Shown here piece after piece: positions 52,711 to 60,920 of a stretch of 64,000 bases of DNA. The notes beneath the pieces are model-generated. The model saw nothing but the letters and a program-made list of their open reading frames with translations, made no database searches and was not told the DNA's origin. The position numbers and the translations under genes are program-made. Within the stretch, counting starts at the first letter, position 1, and the number at the start of each line of letters is the position of its first letter. The stretch lies in NCBI RefSeq assembly GCF_001270265.1, contig NZ_LGAP01000021.1, positions 1-64,000 of the forward strand, in the 5' to 3' direction. The DNA comes from Ensifer adhaerens (lineage in GTDB: Bacteria; Pseudomonadota; Alphaproteobacteria; Rhizobiales; Rhizobiaceae).

Positions 52711-53673
52711 TCAGCGCTTTGCCTGCTTGGCGCGAACGTCGAGCCAAACGGCGACAAGGATCACGAGGCCCTTGACGATGAGCTGGTAGAAATAGGGGAC
52801 GGAAAGCATGTTCATGCCGTTGTTCATCACGCCGATGATCAGCGCGCCGATGAGCGTGCCGACCATGGTGCCGACGCCGCCGGCAAGCGAGGTGCCGCCG
52901 AGAACGGCCGCGGCAATGGCATCGAGCTCGTAGCTCATGCCCGCATTGGTCTGGGCGGAGAAGAGCCGCGAGGAGAGCAGCACGCCGCTGATCGCTGCCA
53001 TGACGCCGGAGATCATGAAGATGATGATCTTGAGGCGGTCGACCTTGATGCCCGAATAGATCGCCGCTTCGCGGTTGCCGCCGGTGAGATAGGCACGGCG
53101 ACCGAAGCTCGTCTTGCTGAGCACGATCTGGTTGATGACGAAGAGCACGGCAACGACCCAGATGATAATGGGCAGGCCGAGGAAGCTTTCAGTGCCGATG
53201 GCGGTCCAGGTGGCGTTGTCGATCATCGCCGGCGCGCCGTTTGTCGGCAGGCTGACGAGGCCGCGATAGATGCCCATGGTGGCGACGGTGACGATGAACG
53301 ATGGCAGCAGGAGCTTCGCCGTCAGCACGCCGTTGAGCATCCCCATCAGCGCGCCCGCGATGAGCGTCACGGCGAGGGCCGGGCCGAAGCCGAGCCCGAA
53401 GGCGAAACATTGCGCCCCGACCATGCCGGCCACCGCGATGATCGAGCCGACCGACAGGTCGATCTCGCCGAGCAGGATCACCCAGGTCATGCCGAAGGCG
53501 GCAATGGCGATCACGGCCACCTGCTGCAGGATGTTCATGAAGTTGACAACCGACATGAATCGCGGATTGAGGAAGGAAAAGATGATGCAGAGCATCACCA
53601 GCGAGAGAAAGATGCCGCCATATTGCTTCAATGCCCTGACGAGGGCGGCCTGGGCTGCAGTTTGCTGGGTCAT
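52711..53673 (-). CDS. Ribose-type ABC transporter permease
   Basis: A 320-residue inner-membrane permease of the BPD_transp_2 family. VILLGEIDLSVGSIIAVAGMVGA and AIAAAVLGGTSLAGGVGTMVGTLIGALIIGVMNNGM are the conserved helices; YLTGGNREAAIYSGI is the cytoplasmic loop contacting the ATPase. Start overlaps the ATPase stop by four bases (ATGA). It is paralogous to the permease at 21269 but clearly distinct. Confidence 0.92.
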   Translation of the reverse strand: MTQQTAAQAALVRALKQYGGIFLSLVMLCIIFSFLNPRFMSVVNFMNILQQVAVIAIAAFGMTWVILLGEIDLSVGSIIAVAGMVGAQCFAFGLGFGPALAVTLIAGALMGMLNGVLTAKLLLPSFIVTVATMGIYRGLVSLPTNGAPAMIDNATWTAIGTESFLGLPIIIWVVAVLFVINQIVLSKTSFGRRAYLTGGNREAAIYSGIKVDRLKIIIFMISGVMAAISGVLLSSRLFSAQTNAGMSYELDAIAAAVLGGTSLAGGVGTMVGTLIGALIIGVMNNGMNMLSVPYFYQLIVKGLVILVAVWLDVRAKQAKR

Positions 53674-55193
53674 GATTGGAAACCTGTCGCGTGCGCCATG
53701 ATCGTTTCGGGAGTGAGCTCGGTGCCGGCAAGGGTCGCGCCGAGCACGCCCTCATGCATGACGACGACACGGTCGCTCATTCCGAGCACCTCCGGCAGCT
53801 CGGAGGAGATCAGCAGGATTGCCGTTCCTTCGGCCGCCAACTGGCGGATGATCTTGTAGATTTCGAATTTCGCGCCGACGTCGACACCGCGCGTCGGCTC
53901 GTCGAGGATCAGCACCTTCGGCCGGGTTAAGAGCCATTTGGCGAGCACGATCTTCTGCTGGTTGCCGCCGCTTAAAGCGCCCGCAGGCGTGTCGAGCGAG
54001 CGCGTCTTGATGGCAAGCCGGCCGACTTCGGCCGCCGCTGCCTTCCGCTCGGCGCCGCCACGAGTGAAGCCGAATGGACCGGTGAAATCGGGAAGGGCCG
54101 CCATGGAGATGTTCCATTCGACGCTGTGCCCGAGTACGAGACCCTCTTCCTTGCGGTTCTCGGTGACGAAGCCGATGCCGCGGCCGATCGCTTCGGCCGG
54201 CGAGCGGAAGCGCACGTCCTGGCCGTCGAGCCGAACCGTGCCGCTGGCATTCTTCATGCCGAAGAGCGCATTCATGACCTCCGAGCGGCCGGAGCCGACC
54301 AGGCCGAAGAAACCGAGGATTTCGCCAGCGTCGACCTTGAAGGAAATATCGGCGAATTCGCCGTCGCGCGTCAGGCGCTCGACCGCAAGCACCGGCCGCT
54401 GATCCGCGGCACTCGCCTTCGACCGGTCATGGATGGGTGGGGGATAGATCTCGTCCATCCGGCGCCCGACCATCAGGGCAATCAGCGCCTCGATCGTGAC
54501 GTCGTTGCGATCATGGGTGGAGACATACTCGCCATCGCGGATGACGGTGATGTCGTCGCTGAGCCGCATGATCTCTTCCATGCGGTGGGAAATGTAGATG
54601 ACGGCGACGCCACGGCTTTTCAGCCGGCCGATGATGTCGAACAGGATCTCGGCCTCGCTGTCGCTGAGCGACGAGGTCGGCTCGTCGAGAATGACGACCT
54701 TTGCGTCGTGGCTGAGCCCCTTGGCGATCTCGACCAATTGCCGCTGGGCGATCGAGAGATTGCCGACCTTCTCGGTGACATCGATCGGCAGGCCGAGTTC
54801 AGCGACGATGGCTTTCGCCTTGGCAACGAGCGCCGTGTCGTTGATGAAGCCGAACTTGCGCGGCTCGCGGGTCGCAAGGATGTTCTCCGCCACCGTCAGG
54901 TTGTTGCAGAGGCTCAGTTCCTGAAAGACGATCGCAAGCCCCAGGGCTGACGCCTGCTGTGGGTTGGCGGGGCGAAAGGGTTGATCGTCGAGGGTAATCT
55001 CGCCTGATGTCGCGCTGTGGACGCCGGCAAGGATTTTCATCAGTGTCGATTTGCCGGCGCCGTTTTCGCCGAGCAGCGTATGCACGCGGCCGCGGCGGAC
55101 ATCGAGCCGCATGCTCTTCAGCGCGGCGACCTGCCCGAAGGATTTTGTGACATTGCTGATCTTGAGAACGGTGTCCGTGGTCGAACCATGCAT
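53670..55193 (-). CDS. Ribose-type ABC transporter ATP-binding protein (two domains)
   Basis: A 507-residue two-domain sugar ABC ATPase. Domain 1: Walker A GENGAGKST (41-49), signature LSIAQRQLVEIAKGLSH, VVILDEPTSSL. Domain 2: degenerate Walker A LVGSGRSEV, LSGGNQQKIVLAKWL and VLILDEPTRGVD. Start ATG 55193 follows AAGGAGG. Lies between the binding-protein and permease genes. Confidence 0.92.
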   Translation of the reverse strand: MHGSTTDTVLKISNVTKSFGQVAALKSMRLDVRRGRVHTLLGENGAGKSTLMKILAGVHSATSGEITLDDQPFRPANPQQASALGLAIVFQELSLCNNLTVAENILATREPRKFGFINDTALVAKAKAIVAELGLPIDVTEKVGNLSIAQRQLVEIAKGLSHDAKVVILDEPTSSLSDSEAEILFDIIGRLKSRGVAVIYISHRMEEIMRLSDDITVIRDGEYVSTHDRNDVTIEALIALMVGRRMDEIYPPPIHDRSKASAADQRPVLAVERLTRDGEFADISFKVDAGEILGFFGLVGSGRSEVMNALFGMKNASGTVRLDGQDVRFRSPAEAIGRGIGFVTENRKEEGLVLGHSVEWNISMAALPDFTGPFGFTRGGAERKAAAAEVGRLAIKTRSLDTPAGALSGGNQQKIVLAKWLLTRPKVLILDEPTRGVDVGAKFEIYKIIRQLAAEGTAILLISSELPEVLGMSDRVVVMHEGVLGATLAGTELTPETIMAHATGFQS

Positions 55194-55332
55194 GGCGGCC
55201 TCCTTGGATCGCGCCGAGAAGCGTCTCCGGAGCTACAGCGCCGCACGTCTTGTCAGACGCGAAAAGATCGCTGCAGCCTTTGAATTGCTGCATGTTTTTA
55301 TGCAGCAGGCAGGAGACGTTCGTCGTATGGGT

Positions 55333-55354
55333 GCCGCCGCCCTTAGGCGGCGGC
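55333..55354 (-). terminator. Hairpin after the binding-protein gene
   Basis: GCCGCCGCC-CTTA-GGCGGCGGC is a 9-bp stem in the 175-base gap between the binding protein and the ATPase. It has no U-tract. Its likely role is to stabilise the upstream mRNA so that the binding protein is made in excess over the membrane parts. Confidence 0.5.
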
Positions 55355-55368
55355 TGTCCTGGGAGGAC

Positions 55369-56259
55369 TTACTTCGCGGTATAGACGCCGGGCACGATCG
55401 GCTGTTCGGCCGGAACCTGTTCGCCGGCGGCAACCTTGACGGCGGTGTCGACCGCCTGCTTGCCCATCTGATCCGGGAACTGCTGGATCACACCGACCAT
55501 CACCGGGTTGGTGTCGACCGCATCGCGGGCTTCCTTCATGCCGTCGAAGCCGATGACCTTGACCTGGGTTTCGAGGCCCGCCGCCTTGACGGCGACGGCA
55601 GCGGCGAGCGCTGCGTCATCGCCGAAGCCGAAGATACCGGTAATGTCAGGGTTGGCCTGGAGCATGTTCTGGGCGGCGGCAAGCGCTTCGGCGCGGGTGA
55701 TGCCGGTCTGGATGGCGACGATTTCCATCTCCGGATGCTTGGCGATCGCTTCCTTGAAGCCGTTGACGCGGTTCACCACCGACTGGACCGTCGGGTAGTC
55801 GATGACGGCGACCTTGCCCTTATTGTCCAGGACCTTCGCCATCAGTTCGCCGGCCTTGACGCCGCCGGTGAAATTATCGGTGCCGATATGCGAGGTGACG
55901 GTCGCGCCATTGGCGGGTACGTCGACGGTGATCACCTTGATGCCGGCCTTCTCGGCCTTTTCGATCGCGGCGCGCACGCCCTGGCTATCGACCGGCGAAA
56001 TGACGATGACGTCGACGCCCTTGACGATGAAGTCCTCGACGTCGGCGAGCTGCTTGTTGAGATCCTGGTTGGCGATCGCAACTTCGAGCGCGACGTTCTT
56101 CTCTTTCGCCTCGGCTTTCATCGCATCGGCAAGCTCGATGTAGAACGGGTGCTGCTGGGTCAGAAGCGAGGCGCCGATGCCTTCGGCCGATGCGGCCGTT
56201 GCAATCAGGGTCAGTGCCGTGCCGGCGACAAGCGCCTTGAGAATACGGGGCATGTTCAT
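55369..56259 (-). CDS. Ribose-type ABC transporter sugar-binding protein
   Basis: A 296-residue periplasmic protein with signal peptide MNMPRILKALVAGTALTLIA ending in ATAASA-E. Type 1 periplasmic-binding fold: DVIVISPVDSQGVRAAIEKAEKAGIKVI (lobe 1) and GFGDDAALAAAVAVKAAG with VKVIGFDGMKEARDAV (lobe 2). Start 56259 follows GGGAGG-N6; the longer frame from 56355 lacks a site. First gene of the operon. Ligand predicted to be a ketohexose or related polyol, from the kinase and KbaZ-like genes. Confidence 0.9.
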   Translation of the reverse strand: MNMPRILKALVAGTALTLIATAASAEGIGASLLTQQHPFYIELADAMKAEAKEKNVALEVAIANQDLNKQLADVEDFIVKGVDVIVISPVDSQGVRAAIEKAEKAGIKVITVDVPANGATVTSHIGTDNFTGGVKAGELMAKVLDNKGKVAVIDYPTVQSVVNRVNGFKEAIAKHPEMEIVAIQTGITRAEALAAAQNMLQANPDITGIFGFGDDAALAAAVAVKAAGLETQVKVIGFDGMKEARDAVDTNPVMVGVIQQFPDQMGKQAVDTAVKVAAGEQVPAEQPIVPGVYTAK

Positions 56260-56506
56260 GGGTTTCCTCCCTGGAAACGACGTGGGCCTTTGGTCTTGGC
56301 GGCCAAGCAGGAGGGCCCTCCCATCACCGTCTTGGCGATGCCGTAAAAACCACAAAACTTTTCGCGCGTCAACTTTTAAAAATACGCGATGAAAATATTA
56401 ACAGGGTAGCGCGAGAAATTTTACCACCTCTCGCCTGGTGGTCGGCAGTGAATTCGGCGGTCGGGCGGCGAAGCGAAAACCTGCTAAATGGCGCAACCGC
56501 CTTTCC

Positions 56507-56520
56507 GGAAAACGTTTCCA
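56507..56520. promoter_or_regulatory. Candidate LacI-family operator
   Basis: GGAAAACGTTTCCA has the central CG flanked by AAA/TTT typical of LacI-family sites; the palindrome GGAAA-ACG-TTTCC is perfect in its arms. It lies about 250 bases before the binding-protein start, which is rather far for direct repression, and about 90 before the sigma gene. Confidence 0.4.
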
Positions 56521-56557
56521 AGGAGAGGGCACGTGCTTGCAATTGGACAAAAATGAC

Positions 56558-56583
56558 GGGAACCTTTGGCGCGACCGTGCATC
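56558..56583 (+). promoter_or_regulatory. Putative ECF promoter of the sigma factor gene (autoregulation)
   Basis: GGGAACCTTT (56558-56567), 11 bases, GCATC (56579-56583), then T-AATG. An element with the same blocks and spacing lies at 57307-57332 before the DUF4142 gene. GGAAC is the usual -35 core for ECF sigmas. It ends 22 bases before the sigma ATG. Confidence 0.7.
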
Positions 56584-56605
56584 TAATGCTGCGGGAGGCC
56601 CGGTC

Positions 56606-57301
56606 ATGACACATATTCGACCAAGCACGATTGCGATAACGGACGCGACTGCGGACATGGAACTGGCGCGCCGGGCGATCGCACGTGACGGGCAGGCCTT
56701 CATGACGATCATGCAGGTTCACAACCAACGCCTCTATCGTATTGCCAGGGGCATCATTCGAAACGACAGCGAAGCGGAAGACATCGTGCAGGAAGCCTAT
56801 GTGCTTGCCTTCGCGCATCTCGCAAAGTTTCGTGGCGAGTCGTCGCTTGGCACCTGGCTGTCACGCATCGTCATCAACGAGGCGCTCGGCCGGTTGCGCA
56901 CGGGGCGCCGCAAGGCCGACGTGCTTCGCCCGATCGGTGACAGCCACGACGCGACGGTCATTCAGTTTCCTCTGCCGGCAAGCGTCGACGATCCCGAACG
57001 CATGATGGCGCAGCGACAGATCCTCAACCTGGTGGAACGGGCGACCGACAACCTGCCCGATATCTACAGAACCGTGTTTGTTGCGCGGGTGATCGAGGGC
57101 CTGAGCGTCGAGGAGACGGCCGACCTGCTTGGCCTGCGCCCGGAGACCGTCAAGACGCGGCTGCATCGGGCCCGGCATCTCGTGCGCAAGCAGTTGCATG
57201 AACAGATCGGCCCGGTACTGCTGGACGCTTTTCCTTTTGCCGGGCGACGCTGCGCGCGATTGGCGGCATCCGTCATGGGGCGACTTGGCCTTTCCAACTG
57301 A
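56606..57301 (+). CDS. RpoE-type ECF sigma factor
   Basis: A 231-residue ECF sigma factor. Region 2: LYRIARGIIRNDSEAEDIVQEAYVLAFAHLAKFRGESSLGTWLSRIV (about 43-89). Region 4: LPDIYRTVFVARVIEGLSVEETADLLGLRPETVKTRLHRARHLVRK (about 150-195). The C-terminal 35 residues (LLDAFPFAGRRCARLAASVM) are extra and include the FAGxRC motif described in some stress ECFs. Start 56606 follows GGGAGG-N7. No anti-sigma gene lies next to it; the next genes, DUF4142 and cupredoxin, share its promoter motif and are probable targets. Confidence 0.92.
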   Translation: MTHIRPSTIAITDATADMELARRAIARDGQAFMTIMQVHNQRLYRIARGIIRNDSEAEDIVQEAYVLAFAHLAKFRGESSLGTWLSRIVINEALGRLRTGRRKADVLRPIGDSHDATVIQFPLPASVDDPERMMAQRQILNLVERATDNLPDIYRTVFVARVIEGLSVEETADLLGLRPETVKTRLHRARHLVRKQLHEQIGPVLLDAFPFAGRRCARLAASVMGRLGLSN

Positions 57302-57306
57302 TTTGC

Positions 57307-57332
57307 GGGAACCTTTCCGAGCAGGCGGCATC
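57307..57332 (+). promoter_or_regulatory. Putative ECF promoter of the DUF4142-cupredoxin genes
   Basis: GGGAACCTTT (57307-57316), N11, GCATC (57328-57332), then C-AATG. It matches the element before the ECF sigma gene in both blocks and spacing, 61 bases upstream of the 57393 start. Confidence 0.7.
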
Positions 57333-57392
57333 CAATGGCTGTCAACTGCAAACAGATCCCGCGCCACGCGCGCCGGATGAGGGAGGAAACCC

Positions 57393-57917
57393 ATGAACAT
57401 GCGACCAATGACTGCGCTTGCCACGCTTTGCCTGCTCGGTCTTGCGTCCCTGGCACAGGCGGCAGACAAGCCGACCGATCCGCAGATCGCTCATATCGCC
57501 TATACGGCCGGAGTGATCGACGTGGAAAACGCCAAGCTCGCGATTTCGAAATCCGGCAACAAGGCTGTCGTTTCGTTCGCCGAAGACATGGTGCGCGACC
57601 ACGAGGCGGTGAACACACAGGCGCTCGACCTCGTCAAGAAGCTCAAGGTGACGCCGGAGGACAACGATACCAGCAAGGCGCTTTCGAAAGCGGCCGAGGA
57701 TGAACGCGCCAAGCTTGCCAAGCTCGACGGTGCAAGTTTCGACAAGGCCTATGTCGACAATGAAGTCGCCTACCACAAGCAGGTGAACGGAGCGCTGGAA
57801 ACCCTGCTCATTCCGTCGGCCAGCAATCCCGAACTCAAGGCACTGCTTGAGACCGGCTTGAAGATTTTTCAGGGTCACCAGCAGCATGCCGAGCATGTTG
57901 CCGCGTCGCTGAAGTAG
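57393..57917 (+). CDS. DUF4142 (ferritin-like) exported protein
   Basis: A 174-residue exported protein. Signal peptide MNMRPMTALATLCLLGLASLA, cut before ADKPT. The mature part is four-helix: AHIAYTAGVIDVENAKLAISKSGN, VVSFAEDMVRDHEAVNTQALDLVKKL, FDKAYVDNEVAYHKQVNGAL and FQGHQQHAEHV. The spaced His/Glu pairs (DHEAV, AYHKQV, HQQHAEH) are typical of DUF4142. Function unknown; members are linked to oxidative and envelope stress. Cupredoxin follows after 8 bases, so the two are cotranscribed. Confidence 0.9.
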   Translation: MNMRPMTALATLCLLGLASLAQAADKPTDPQIAHIAYTAGVIDVENAKLAISKSGNKAVVSFAEDMVRDHEAVNTQALDLVKKLKVTPEDNDTSKALSKAAEDERAKLAKLDGASFDKAYVDNEVAYHKQVNGALETLLIPSASNPELKALLETGLKIFQGHQQHAEHVAASLK

Positions 57918-57925
57918 GCGCGGCC

Positions 57926-58246
57926 ATGCGATCCAGATTTCATCTCATTGCCATTGCCGGGCTCCTGCTCGGCAATGGCGCCGGTGACGTGCGTGCGGAG
58001 ACAATCCGCGTGACGGTGGAAAAGATGGCATTCGTCCCCGCACAGATCCAGGCGCGGGTGGGCGACACGATCGAGTGGATCAACAAGGATATCCTCGTCC
58101 ATACCGCGACCGTGAAGGACGGCTGGGAAGTCTTGATCCCGGCCAAGAAGACCGCAAGCCTGGTCGTGCGAGAGGTGGGGCAGGTGGATTATTATTGCCG
58201 CTTCCATCCCAACATGAAGGGACGCATTTCGGTGACGAAACCTTAG
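57926..58246 (+). CDS. Plastocyanin/amicyanin-like cupredoxin
   Basis: A 106-residue periplasmic type I copper protein with signal peptide (FHLIAIAGLLLGNGAGDVRA-E). Copper ligands visible: His59 in DILVHTAT, Cys91, His94 and Met97 in YYCRFHPNMKG. It probably carries electrons in the periplasm, or binds copper under stress. Cotranscribed with the DUF4142 gene from an ECF-type promoter. Confidence 0.9.
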   Translation: MRSRFHLIAIAGLLLGNGAGDVRAETIRVTVEKMAFVPAQIQARVGDTIEWINKDILVHTATVKDGWEVLIPAKKTASLVVREVGQVDYYCRFHPNMKGRISVTKP

Positions 58247-58332
58247 TGCCGAATGCATCCGCTATGCCTGGGTGACTTGCTTTTGTCGGTCCACGCACCA
58301 GTTTCTCCTCTGTATCGGCAACAGGTGCCATC

Positions 58333-58617
58333 ATGATCAGAGAACGCAAGGCGATGCTGGTTCGTGTCAGCGGAAGGGTGCAGGGCGTCAGCTTTCGCAT
58401 CTGGACCCGCCGAGAGGCCGAGCGTCTTGGCGTGACCGGCTGGGTGCGCAACGAGCGCGACGGATCGGTGGCGGCGATGATCGTCGGCTCCGATGCCGCC
58501 TTGGCAAACATGGTCGAGCGGCTCTGGATTGGGCCGGCGGCAGCCTCAGTCGTCAACGTCGAAACCGAACCGGTCGCCTTGCCCGATCCGGTACAGGGGT
58601 TCCAGATCACTGGATAA
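58333..58617 (+). CDS. acyP: Acylphosphatase
   Basis: A 94-residue enzyme hydrolysing acyl phosphates. The signature VSGRVQGVSFRIWTRREAERLG includes catalytic Arg22, and VTGWVRNERDGSV has Asn40. Length and fold match the family. It may continue from the cupredoxin transcript, 86 bases upstream, but has no strong signal of its own. Confidence 0.9.
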   Translation: MIRERKAMLVRVSGRVQGVSFRIWTRREAERLGVTGWVRNERDGSVAAMIVGSDAALANMVERLWIGPAAASVVNVETEPVALPDPVQGFQITG

Positions 58618-58706
58618 AAGACAGGCAAGACCGGCGCGACGCGGTTGCTGGCAGGCGCTTGCCGCTGACGTCGCGGTGACAAGAATTACTGCGGTGACCC
58701 GATGGC

Positions 58707-59411
58707 TCAGGCCGGTTGGCCGAGGGCTCCGGCTTTTTGCGAGGCTTGTTCGGTTTTGACCTTGCCATAGGCTCGAAGGAAGGTCTTCACGGCGTTGCGG
58801 GCCGAGGTCTGCAGCTGTTCTTCCGTTGGCGCTTCGCCGAAAAGGCTGATCATCTGCATATCCGCCTTGATCAACGCCAAGAATTGCCGCGCGGCCAGAT
58901 CGAGATCGTCGATCTCGAGCGGGGCAGCGTGTGCAAGCCGAGCAAACAGCGCCGACAGCGCCGTATCGATCTTGCCCGGGCCCTGTTCGCGCCAGATCTT
59001 GATGAGTTCGGGGTATCGCTCCCCCTCGGTCTCCACCAGCTTCTGGATGAACTTGCCGTCCTGGTTGCAGATGCAGTTCCTGTTGAGGCGCACGGCAAAG
59101 GCGGTGAGGTCGTCTTCGAGATTGTCGGCCCGCTTCGGAAAGGTCGCGAGGATCGAAAACAGCGCTGCGTTGGTGCGATCCAGGATATCCTGCACCACCG
59201 CCATGAATAGCGTCTCTTTTTCCCGATAGTGATTGTAGATCGTTTGTCTGGAAACGCAGGCTTCCGCAGCGATCTCGTCAATGCTGGCGCCGGAAAAACC
59301 CTCGCGGCAGAAGACCTCTGCGGCCGCATCGAGGATCGAGACGCGTTTGGCGCATTGACCCTTCTGGGTGGGGCCACCGGCGGTCGGCATGGCGGCTTGT
59401 CGTTTTTTCAT
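58707..59411 (-). CDS. TetR/AcrR family transcriptional regulator
   Basis: A 234-residue repressor. Helix-turn-helix about residues 22-70 (AKRVSILDAAAEVFCREGFSGASIDEIAAEACVSRQTIYNHYREKETLF), followed by a TetR_C_7-like ligand domain with CNQDGKFIQKLVETEGERYPEL. The open frame reaches 59474 but that part overlaps the dyad at 59439-59474; start 59411 (or 59429) is therefore preferred, without a strong ribosome site in either case. Divergent from the MFS efflux gene it probably represses. Confidence 0.82.
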   Translation of the reverse strand: MKKRQAAMPTAGGPTQKGQCAKRVSILDAAAEVFCREGFSGASIDEIAAEACVSRQTIYNHYREKETLFMAVVQDILDRTNAALFSILATFPKRADNLEDDLTAFAVRLNRNCICNQDGKFIQKLVETEGERYPELIKIWREQGPGKIDTALSALFARLAHAAPLEIDDLDLAARQFLALIKADMQMISLFGEAPTEEQLQTSARNAVKTFLRAYGKVKTEQASQKAGALGQPA

Positions 59412-59438
59412 GGTCCGACGATAGGACATGTTGACCGG

Positions 59439-59474
59439 TTGGACAATAGTGTCTAATTTGACATCTGTGTCCAA
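59439..59474. promoter_or_regulatory. Candidate TetR operator between regulator and efflux gene
   Basis: TTGGACA (59439-59445) and TGTCCAA (59468-59474) are perfect inverted arms, with GTGTC and GACAT repeats inside. The 36-base dyad lies in the divergent gap, consistent with a site for one or two TetR dimers. Confidence 0.5.
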
Positions 59475-59619
59475 AATTATGGACTATGTAGGTCAGCGCA
59501 GGATGCGTCTCCCAGACGTTCGATCCTGGCACGACCGACTCATTCCAGTTTCAATCCCGGCGGCAACGAATGCAGGCGCGCATCCTCGTTCGTTTCGCGA
59601 CCTCTGAAAGATCATCACC

Positions 59620-60816
59620 ATGACGGCGTCCTTTCTACGCACTGCCATAGTCCTCGGTCTGATTTCAGCGATCGGGCCCTTCGCGATCGACATGTACCTC
59701 CCCGCACTACCATCGATCGGCAAGGATCTTGCCGCGGAGACCGGTGTCGTGCAGCTCAGCCTGCTCGCCTTCTTCATTTCCTTCGCGATTTTTCAACTCG
59801 TCTACGGCCCTTTGTCGGACATGTGGGGCCGCAAGGCGCCGCTCTATCTCGGTATCGGCCTGTTCGCGCTGGCCAGTATCGGTTGCGCGCTCGCGACCGA
59901 TATCGAAACCCTCATCGTTTTCCGCTTCCTCCAAGGTATCGGTGGCGCGGCCGGCATGGTCATCCCACGCGCTATTGTTCGTGACATGCACACCGGCGTA
60001 CAGGCGGCACGCCTGATGTCGCTGCTGATGCTGGTGTTCAGCATCTCGCCGATCCTGGCGCCACTGACCGGCAGCGCTGTCATCGAGTTCTACGGTTGGC
60101 GCGGCGTGTTCTACGCGGTCATGATCGCAGCCTTCATCGGCCTAGTCCTGCTGTCGACGCAACTGGCCGAGACGCGGCCGAAGAAGGACAGGGCCGACAG
60201 CAATTTCGGTACGGCAATCGCCGCCTACCGGCTGCTTCTGAGCGACCGGAACTTCCTGACGCTCACCTTCATCGGCGGCCTCGGCATTTCGAGCTTCCTC
60301 GTCTATCTCGCGAATTCGCCCTTCGTGCTGATCGACCACTACGGCCTGACGCCGACGCAGTACAGCTTCGCCTTCTCGATCAATGCGGTGTCGTTCTTCG
60401 CGGTTTCGCAGGCAACGGGTTGGCTCGGCGATCGTTTCGGCCTCGTCCGTGTCATGCAGCTTGCCGTCGCCGGCTTTGCCTTGACCATGGCCAGCATGTT
60501 CATCGTCATGAGCTTCGGCTTCAATCAGTTGCCGGTGATGGCCGCATTCCTCTTCGTCGGCTACGGCGCTCTCGGTCTGGTCATTCCGACTTCCGCGGTG
60601 CTGGCGCTCGAGGATCACGGCGAGATTGCCGGTACGGCATCGGCGCTGATGGGAACGTTACATTTCGTCACGGCTGCCGTTGCCATGATCGTTGCCGCCG
60701 TCTTCTTCGACGGTACTGCGCTGCCGATGGCCGCCGGCATTGCGATCTGCGCCGTCAGCGCGTTCCTGCTGACGCAGGCAACCATCGGCCGCAGCCGCGT
60801 GGTGCCGGCGGAATAA
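59620..60816 (+). CDS. Bcr/CflA-type MFS drug efflux transporter
   Basis: A 398-residue inner-membrane protein with 12 predicted helices. Bcr/CflA features: AIGPFAIDMYLPALPSIGKDL in helix 1, LVYGPLSDMWGRKAPLYLG as the MFS motif A, and FRFLQGIGGAAGMVIPRAIVRD. Exports small drugs such as bicyclomycin or chloramphenicol in relatives. Controlled probably by the divergent TetR gene. The 12-bp terminator at 60850-60885 ends it. Confidence 0.9.
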   Translation: MTASFLRTAIVLGLISAIGPFAIDMYLPALPSIGKDLAAETGVVQLSLLAFFISFAIFQLVYGPLSDMWGRKAPLYLGIGLFALASIGCALATDIETLIVFRFLQGIGGAAGMVIPRAIVRDMHTGVQAARLMSLLMLVFSISPILAPLTGSAVIEFYGWRGVFYAVMIAAFIGLVLLSTQLAETRPKKDRADSNFGTAIAAYRLLLSDRNFLTLTFIGGLGISSFLVYLANSPFVLIDHYGLTPTQYSFAFSINAVSFFAVSQATGWLGDRFGLVRVMQLAVAGFALTMASMFIVMSFGFNQLPVMAAFLFVGYGALGLVIPTSAVLALEDHGEIAGTASALMGTLHFVTAAVAMIVAAVFFDGTALPMAAGIAICAVSAFLLTQATIGRSRVVPAE

Positions 60817-60849
60817 CGCCATCCTCGCCTCGCAGCGTTGAAACACCGC

Positions 60850-60885
60850 GGCCGGTGAAGACCTTCTTGTCTTCACCGGCCGTTT
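60850..60885 (+). terminator. Intrinsic terminator of the MFS gene
   Basis: GGCCGGTGAAGA and TCTTCACCGGCC form a perfect 12-bp stem with an 8-base loop, followed by GTTTTG. It lies 33 bases past the MFS stop and before the convergent nrdF. Confidence 0.75.
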
Positions 60886-60920
60886 TGCTATTGGCCCTGC
60901 AGTTGAGCGCGACGCGCCCG

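Larger units (their letters stand above)
56260..56605. promoter_or_regulatory. Divergent control region with LacI-like palindrome and ECF promoter
   Basis: The 346-base gap contains a LacI-type palindrome at 56507-56520, read on the minus strand as TGGAAACGTTTTCC. TTGACG on the minus strand near 56373 is a possible -35 for the sugar operon. The ECF promoter at 56558-56583 serves the plus strand. The plus-strand frame open from 56438 has no ribosome site before 56606. Confidence 0.5.

Noticed and set aside
52291-53859. Plus-strand frame opposite the sugar kinase and permease
   Set aside because: The opposite strand carries conserved PfkB and permease motifs; this frame is their mirror with His/Asp/Glu-rich content.
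58238-58275. Weak GAAACCTT...GCATC resemblance before the acylphosphatase gene
   Set aside because: The spacing is 9 instead of 11 and the -35 block is imperfect, so it does not match the two ECF promoters.
59412-59474. Longer start for the TetR gene at 59474
   Set aside because: It would place the start inside the 36-base dyad that looks like the operator.
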